Below are positions 59,709 through 64,000 of a DNA stretch of 64,000 bases, piece after piece. Positions within the stretch are counted from its first letter, which is position 1, and the number at the start of each line of letters is the position of its first letter. A program made the position numbers and the translations under genes. Source of the stretch: Candidatus Thiodiazotropha sp. (ex Monitilora ramsayi) (lineage in GTDB: Bacteria; Pseudomonadota; Gammaproteobacteria; Chromatiales; Chromatiaceae); the NCBI GenBank assembly GCA_025655595.1, contig JAHXIO010000008.1:1-64000 (forward strand), read 5' to 3'. Below the pieces are notes generated by a model. It was not told the origin of the DNA and made no database searches. It saw only the letters and a list, made by a program, of their open reading frames with translations.

Positions 59709-61025
59709 ATGAAAGCCTTAATTAGCCTTATTATTGCTTTCCTGCTACTAGGCCAGTTTCAATCGACTGGCGCTGACACACCTGAACATACCCGTCAACT
59801 CAATGGTCATGGCGGTCCGGTGAATTGTGTATCGATCAGTCCGGATGGAAAACAGGTAATCTCCGGTAGTCTCGACTACACCGTCATGTTGTGGGATATC
59901 GATAAATCCCGGCCCAAAAGCACAAAGCGTTTCCTAGAGCACCGCGGGGCCGTGAGTGACGTTCGTTTCCTGCCTTCGGGAACCGAGGCTGTTTCCAGCG
60001 GTGACGACGGCACAGTGTATTTGTGGGATGTAAAAGCGCATAAGTTATTACACAGGTTCGTTGGGCACCAGGCCAAGGTCGTTTCGATGGATATCACTCC
60101 CGATGGGAGAATGCTGGCCTCCGCAAGTTGGGATGGGACTGTTCGTCTGTGGGACCTGTCCTCAAGAAATGCTTTACATGAAATTAAGATACATGAACAA
60201 ACCGTTCACTCGGTTCTGCTTTCGGCAGATGGAAAAACCGCTTATTCGGGCGGTTATGATGGAAAAATCAGGAGCTGGGATACTCACACGGGTGATTTGA
60301 TAAACGTTATTCACGAACATGGCTGGCCGATCAATATCATGCGCTGGTTTTCGAATCAGATCCTGTTCGGTACAAGCAACGGCGATGTACAGTTGCTTAA
60401 TGTGGAATCTGCCAGTATCTCCAAAATCCTCATTCCCCATCAGAAACCGGTACTGGGACTTGCCGTATCGGATAAGCATGGACTCATCGCCAGCGGCGGA
60501 ATTGATGGTGTAATCAGGGTGTGGGACACACAGGACTGGTCAGTAATTGGAGAAACAGAAGGAATACCGGGCCCGGTATGGGCACTGGCACTTACCGCTG
60601 ATGGCAAGGGTATATATTTCGGCTCTCTGGATGACGATGTTAAATACTGGGAAATATCAGCATCTGACGATACTAACTGGAGCAAGGGCCATAAACAGCG
60701 GCGATTTCAGGTAAAGGCGGGATTGCCCCCTGGTGAGTTACAGTTCGCGCGCAAGTGTAGCGTGTGCCATAGCCTCAACCCAGGCGTGACAAATCGTGCT
60801 GGCCCAACGCTGTATAGGATCATAGGACGTAAGGCGGGCTCCCTACCTGAATATCCCTATTCAATGGGATTAATCCAGTCCGATTTGGTGTGGAATGAAG
60901 AGACACTAGATGAACTGTTTGCGAAGGGACCCAATCACGTTGTGCCAGGTTCGAAAATGCCTCTACAGAAAATCCCGAACGCTGAAAAACGTGCCGCATT
61001 AATCGATTTCTTGATAAACCAGTAA
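59709..61025 (+). CDS. Periplasmic WD40-cytochrome c fusion
   Basis: 438 residues. Signal peptide about 1-22 (FQSTGADT). Seven WD40 blades, about residues 31-317 (SLDYTVMLWDI, DDGTVYLWDV, WDGTVRLWDL, IDGVIRVWDT and three weaker ones), form a propeller. A class I cytochrome c domain follows: CSVCH at 350-354, axial Met417 in VVPGSKMPLQ. A heme-bearing protein that probably docks by the propeller to another protein. AAGGAATAAACAT precedes the ATG. Confidence 0.92.
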   Translation: MKALISLIIAFLLLGQFQSTGADTPEHTRQLNGHGGPVNCVSISPDGKQVISGSLDYTVMLWDIDKSRPKSTKRFLEHRGAVSDVRFLPSGTEAVSSGDDGTVYLWDVKAHKLLHRFVGHQAKVVSMDITPDGRMLASASWDGTVRLWDLSSRNALHEIKIHEQTVHSVLLSADGKTAYSGGYDGKIRSWDTHTGDLINVIHEHGWPINIMRWFSNQILFGTSNGDVQLLNVESASISKILIPHQKPVLGLAVSDKHGLIASGGIDGVIRVWDTQDWSVIGETEGIPGPVWALALTADGKGIYFGSLDDDVKYWEISASDDTNWSKGHKQRRFQVKAGLPPGELQFARKCSVCHSLNPGVTNRAGPTLYRIIGRKAGSLPEYPYSMGLIQSDLVWNEETLDELFAKGPNHVVPGSKMPLQKIPNAEKRAALIDFLINQ

Positions 61026-61104
61026 ATCATTTAGTGGTTATGCAATTAGAATTGGCGGGTCAAAACCCACTGGTGAAAATCTGCTGGCGATTGGAGTTGG
61101 AAAC

Positions 61105-61135
61105 AAAAAACGGCTATCGAGACACTCGATAACCG
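61105..61135 (-). terminator. Terminator of tRNA-Arg
   Basis: Minus strand CGGTTATCGAG-TGT-CTCGATAGCCG then TTTTTTG: an 11-bp stem with one G-U pair, 12 nt after the tRNA. Confidence 0.85.
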
Positions 61136-61146
61136 CTTGATTTTAA

Positions 61147-61223
61147 TGGCGCGCCCGGAAGGATTCGAACCTCCGACCCCCTAGTTCGTAGCCAGGTACT
61201 CTATCCAGCTGAGCTACGGGCGC
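61147..61223 (-). tRNA. tRNA-Arg (anticodon ACG)
   Basis: 77 nt with encoded CCA. Acceptor GCGCCCG/CGGGCGC, D arm, anticodon stem CCTGG/CTAGG with loop CTACGAA, T arm GGAGG-TTCGAAT-CCTTC. Reads CGU/CGC/CGA after deamination. Near csrA as in other gammaproteobacteria. Source of the two remnants at 54552 and 57811. Confidence 0.95.
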
Positions 61224-61400
61224 TTTTTGTGGAAGCGCGAATTCTGAAGATTTCTCGGGCTTTTGTCAATGCGACTGCCAGGGAAAATCGTAATTTGATG
61301 GCAATATCTTACGTTGTACAGGTGAACTGGCCACACACCCTATGACCTGAATGGGAGGTCATACTGTACCTCACGACAAATCCAACAAAATACTTGAACC

Positions 61401-61863
61401 AAATCCTCCCACACCGCCAATTAAAAAAGGGCCTACGGGACTCTTGTGCTTGGGTGCGGACTGATGGGAGGGATTACTCAGCTGAAGCCTCGCCCTTCGG
61501 GCCATCGTCGCTTCGCTCCGATGTTCTGCGTCGCCTGTGGCGGCTTGTGATTCGCCTTCGGCTCACCCCTGCGGGGCGCCTTCGCTTCGCTGCGGCGTCC
61601 TGCGGCGCTGCGCGCCTTGTCGAACGAAGGCTTCGAATCAAATCCTCCCACACCGCCAAATAAAAAGGGGCCTGCGGGACTCCTGTGCTTGGGAGTGTTC
61701 TGAGAGGAGGGATTACTCGGCTGAAGCCTCGCCCTTCGGTCCATCGTCGATTCGCTCCGATGTTCTGCGGCGCTGCGCGCCTGGTCGAACGAAGGGTTCG
61801 AATCAAAGCCTCCCGCACCGCCAATTAAAAAGGGGCCCGGTTGGGCCCCTTTTTATTTGGCGG
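61401..61863. repeat. Direct repeats with tRNA-3'-end-like ends
   Basis: The segment starting aaatcctcccacaccgcca recurs at 61401, 61640 and 61805, with a shared following block (gattactcagctgaagcctc or close variants) in the first two. Copies two and three are preceded by a T-arm-like GGxTTCGAATC and end in CCGCCA, like a plus-strand tRNA-Ser 3' end. The third copy pairs with the 3' end of the real tRNA-Ser (61817-61863). Frames across it are not genes. Confidence 0.7.
61824..61855 (-). terminator. Terminator of tRNA-Ser
   Basis: GGGGCCC-AACC-GGGCCCC followed by TTTTTAATT on the minus strand (stem 61832-61849), directly after the tRNA-Ser. Confidence 0.9.
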
Positions 61864-61950
61864 AGAGAGAGGGATTCGAACCCTCGATGGAGCTATTAAC
61901 CCCATACTCCCTTAGCAGGGGAGCGCCTTCAGCCGCTCGGCCATCTCTCC
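61858..61950 (-). tRNA. tRNA-Ser (anticodon GCT)
   Basis: 93 nt with encoded CCA, starting GGAGAGATGGCCGAG. Anticodon arm TCCCCTGCTAAGGGA, long variable arm, T arm GAGGGTTCGAATCCCTC. Reads AGU/AGC. Next to csrA. Confidence 0.95.
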
Positions 61951-62070
61951 AGTTCTATCGGTATGAGCTTTGATGCTCAATGCGATTGAGTCACCTTCGC
62001 CTGAGATTCGATCGGAAGATCATCGTCTCCGGAAGGAGACGGAATTGTACAGATTTCTGCTCATACAAAC

Positions 62071-62100
62071 AAAAAAAACTTTGCCCTCCCTGGCAAAGTT
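62071..62100 (-). terminator. Terminator of csrA
   Basis: Minus strand AACTTTGCC-AGGGAG-GGCAAAGTT followed by TTTTTT; perfect 9-bp stem, 46 nt after the csrA stop. Confidence 0.9.
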
Positions 62101-62146
62101 TCCTGTTACTGCATCCTGCCTCGGATGGCAGGCTTGGGATCATATT

Positions 62147-62332
62147 CTATGAAGCGTCTCCTTCAGACTGTTCCCGTTTGATTCTCTCGTAGATCTCCTC
62201 ACGATGTACGGTAACGTCACGTGGTGCGTTGACACCAATTCTGACCTGGTTGCCTTTCACACCCAGGACTGTCACAGTGACTTCGTCTCCGATCATCAAT
62301 GTTTCGCCGACACGGCGAGTCAGTATTAACAT
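62147..62332 (-). CDS. csrA: Carbon storage regulator CsrA
   Basis: 61 residues: [39 protein letters not shown] with the RNA-binding Arg44 region. Binds GGA motifs near ribosome sites to control translation. Downstream of lysC as in Pseudomonas rsmA. The 194-bp gap to lysC may hold its own promoter. Confidence 0.98.
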   Translation of the reverse strand: MLILTRRVGETLMIGDEVTVTVLGVKGNQVRIGVNAPRDVTVHREEIYERIKREQSEGDAS

Positions 62333-62526
62333 TTCCAGTCTCCCTGAAATCCTTTATAGAAATATATCGGCTCGGAGAGACTCCAGAACCGATATGCCTT
62401 TGCCAACCAAGCCACCGCGAATACGGGACTGGTAATCACATTCTAGCAACAGGATTCACTGTAAAAAAGTGCAAAAAATCCTGAAAATCTCAAATCTACA
62501 AGGGTTTTGGGAGTGAAATCGCTCGT

Positions 62527-63750
62527 TTAGGAGGCCCCTTCCAAATTGAATGCCTCATGCAGGGTCCGCACGCCAAGCTCGAGATATTTCTCGTCCACGA
62601 CTACCGAAACCTTGATCTCGGAAGTCGAGATCATGCGGATATTGATACCCTCATTCGCAAGCGCCTCGAACATGGTACTGGCGATGCCCGCGTGGGAACG
62701 CATACCGACACCGACCAGGGATATCTTGACGATTTTGTCGTCTCCAAGCACATCCTTTGCCTGCAGTTCCTCTGCTGTCTTCTCCAGAATCGCCTTGGCC
62801 TTCTTATAGTCGCCACGGTTGACGGTGAAGGTAAAGTCGGTGGTGTTGGTATCGGCAGCGATGTTCTGCACGATCATGTCGACCTCGATATTCTGTTCCG
62901 AGATCGGACCGAGAATCTTGAATGCCACACCGGGCTGATCCGGCACGCCCCGGATGGTGAGTTTCGCCTCGTCACGATTAAAGGCGATACCGGAAATCTT
63001 TGCCTGTTCCATGCGTTCATCCTCAAAGGTAATCAGTGTGCCTTCGCCCTCTTCGAAGCTGGAAAGGACACGTAGGGGAACATTGTATTTGCCTGCAAAC
63101 TCCACAGAGCGGATTTGCAGGACCTTGGAGCCGAGGCTGGCCATCTCCAGCATCTCTTCAAATGTGATGCGCTCGAGCCTCCTGGCCTTGGGCTCCACCC
63201 GAGGGTCGGTGGTATAGACACCATCCACATCGGTATAGATTTGGCATTCGTCAGCCTTCAGAGCAGCCGCCATGGCGACCGCAGTGGTATCGGAACCGCC
63301 CCGGCCAAGGGTAGTGATATGGCCGTGCTCGTCGATCCCCTGGAAACCGGCGATAACCACCACCCGGCCCGCCTCTAGATCAGCAGTTACCCGGGCACCG
63401 TCGATATCCCGGATACGCGCCTTGCTGTAGGCACTGTCGGTCAGGATATGTACCTGTCCGCCGGTATAGGATCTCGCCGGGCAACCGAGCTTTTGCAAGG
63501 CCATACTCAGCAAGGCAATAGTGACCTGCTCACCGGTGGAGACCAGCATATCCATCTCGCGGGGATCGTTGGACTCATCGATCTCGCTCGCCAGGGCGAT
63601 CAGTCGGTTGGTTTCGCCGGACATGGCGGAGACCACCACCACCACCTGGTTACCCTGGTCGTGATGTCGCTTGACCTTATCGGCCACCGCCATGATGCGT
63701 TCGATGGTACCTACGGAGGTACCGCCATATTTTTGCACTATCAGTGCCAT
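62527..63750 (-). CDS. lysC: Aspartate kinase
   Basis: 407 residues. MALIVQKYGGTSVGTIERI, catalytic GRGGSDTTAVAMAAAL, YTDVDGVYTTDPRV, and two C-terminal ACT domains for feedback control (KLTIRGVPDQPGVAFKIL; KISLVGVGMRSHAGIASTMF). First step to Lys, Thr and Met. Between alaS and csrA. Confidence 0.97.
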   Translation of the reverse strand: MALIVQKYGGTSVGTIERIMAVADKVKRHHDQGNQVVVVVSAMSGETNRLIALASEIDESNDPREMDMLVSTGEQVTIALLSMALQKLGCPARSYTGGQVHILTDSAYSKARIRDIDGARVTADLEAGRVVVIAGFQGIDEHGHITTLGRGGSDTTAVAMAAALKADECQIYTDVDGVYTTDPRVEPKARRLERITFEEMLEMASLGSKVLQIRSVEFAGKYNVPLRVLSSFEEGEGTLITFEDERMEQAKISGIAFNRDEAKLTIRGVPDQPGVAFKILGPISEQNIEVDMIVQNIAADTNTTDFTFTVNRGDYKKAKAILEKTAEELQAKDVLGDDKIVKISLVGVGMRSHAGIASTMFEALANEGINIRMISTSEIKVSVVVDEKYLELGVRTLHEAFNLEGAS

Positions 63751-63867
63751 CTCAATTCAACTTCCTAAATGATGTGTGTCTCTACGACATTTTGGAAAAG
63801 TCGCACATTTAACAACAAACCGAACAGCAGTGGAACCATTCAGTCAACTTAATCTATAGATGGAAGA

Positions 63868-64000
63868 TCAGCCGACGCCCAACCGCTCCTTGACCCAAGG
63901 CTCCACCAGAGCCAGCGCCTGGGGCAGGGTTTCAGGGTTATTACCTCCCGCCTGGGCCATATCGGGACGACCGCCTCCTTTACCACCCACCTGCTCGGCA
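63868..64000 (-). CDS. alaS: Alanyl-tRNA synthetase C-terminus (partial)
   Basis: Last 43 residues: [20 protein letters not shown] ... WVKERLGVG and stop. The [15 protein letters not shown] motif is the AlaRS C-terminal (DHHA1) hallmark. The rest lies beyond the window. Precedes lysC by 117 bp. Confidence 0.95.
   Translation of the reverse strand, partial: AEQVGGKGGGRPDMAQAGGNNPETLPQALALVEPWVKERLGVG

Noticed and set aside
54341..61146. Integrase, transposase or phage genes in the presumed island
   Set aside because: None found; the island idea rests only on the tRNA remnants and composition.
61394..61899. Frames containing DSCAW and RERDSNPRWSY
   Set aside because: Translations of tRNA-Ser and its repeats, a known annotation artefact.

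Overview
The window looks like chromosomal DNA of a free-living or symbiotic gammaproteobacterium, probably of the sulfur-oxidiser/Chromatiales type. The support is the order alaS-lysC-csrA-tRNA-Ser-tRNA-Arg at the right end (classic gammaproteobacterial order), the cluster nrdR-ribD-ribE-ribBX-ribH-nusB-thiL-pgpA, xseB-ispA beside folE2, and a JDVT-CTERM type surface-sorting system. The exact genus cannot be fixed from sequence alone.

Layout. 1-5.6 kb: an apparent self-contained signalling locus. A periplasmic CxxCH (heme c type) histidine kinase and a sigma-54 activator face three secreted proteins on the other strand, one of them an extremely Met/Gly-rich repeat protein cut by the window edge. 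Two sigma-54 promoters and matching TGTCAG sites lie in front of those secreted genes. 5.6-10 kb: a 31-residue ORF with its own terminator, small membrane and secreted proteins, and a DedA-flavoprotein fusion. 9.4-16.8 kb: a surface operon with a 2028-residue calcium-binding-repeat protein carrying a C-terminal sorting signal, an OmpA-type barrel whose peptidoglycan domain has decayed, and a glutamic intramembrane protease that probably processes the sorting signal. 16.9-30.3 kb: ppdK and valS (divergent), LysM/BON, dodecin, MscS channel, a barrel protein, a pseudopilin, and a tightly overlapped zwf-pgl-gnd operon (oxidative pentose phosphate pathway). 30.5-37 kb: NYN nuclease-like, Nudix, Ppx, SCO, parE. 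37-50.8 kb: xseB-ispA, a 267-bp MITE-like element, folE2, a retropepsin-like protease, pgpA-thiL, and the riboflavin/nusB cluster interrupted twice by opposite-strand genes, then glyA and a lone Wzz-type protein. 51-54.3 kb: an unknown gene, rhlE, yaiI.

54.5-62 kb is AT-richer accessory DNA. Two decayed copies of the tRNA-Arg 3' end, each followed by its own terminator, lie about 3.3 kb apart in the same orientation as the intact tRNA-Arg. This suggests two successive integrations that left a chemoreceptor, a DUF6316-like gene, a hydrolase-like protein with a lost catalytic triad, and a periplasmic WD40-cytochrome c fusion. The right end returns to core genes (tRNA-Ser, csrA, lysC, alaS).
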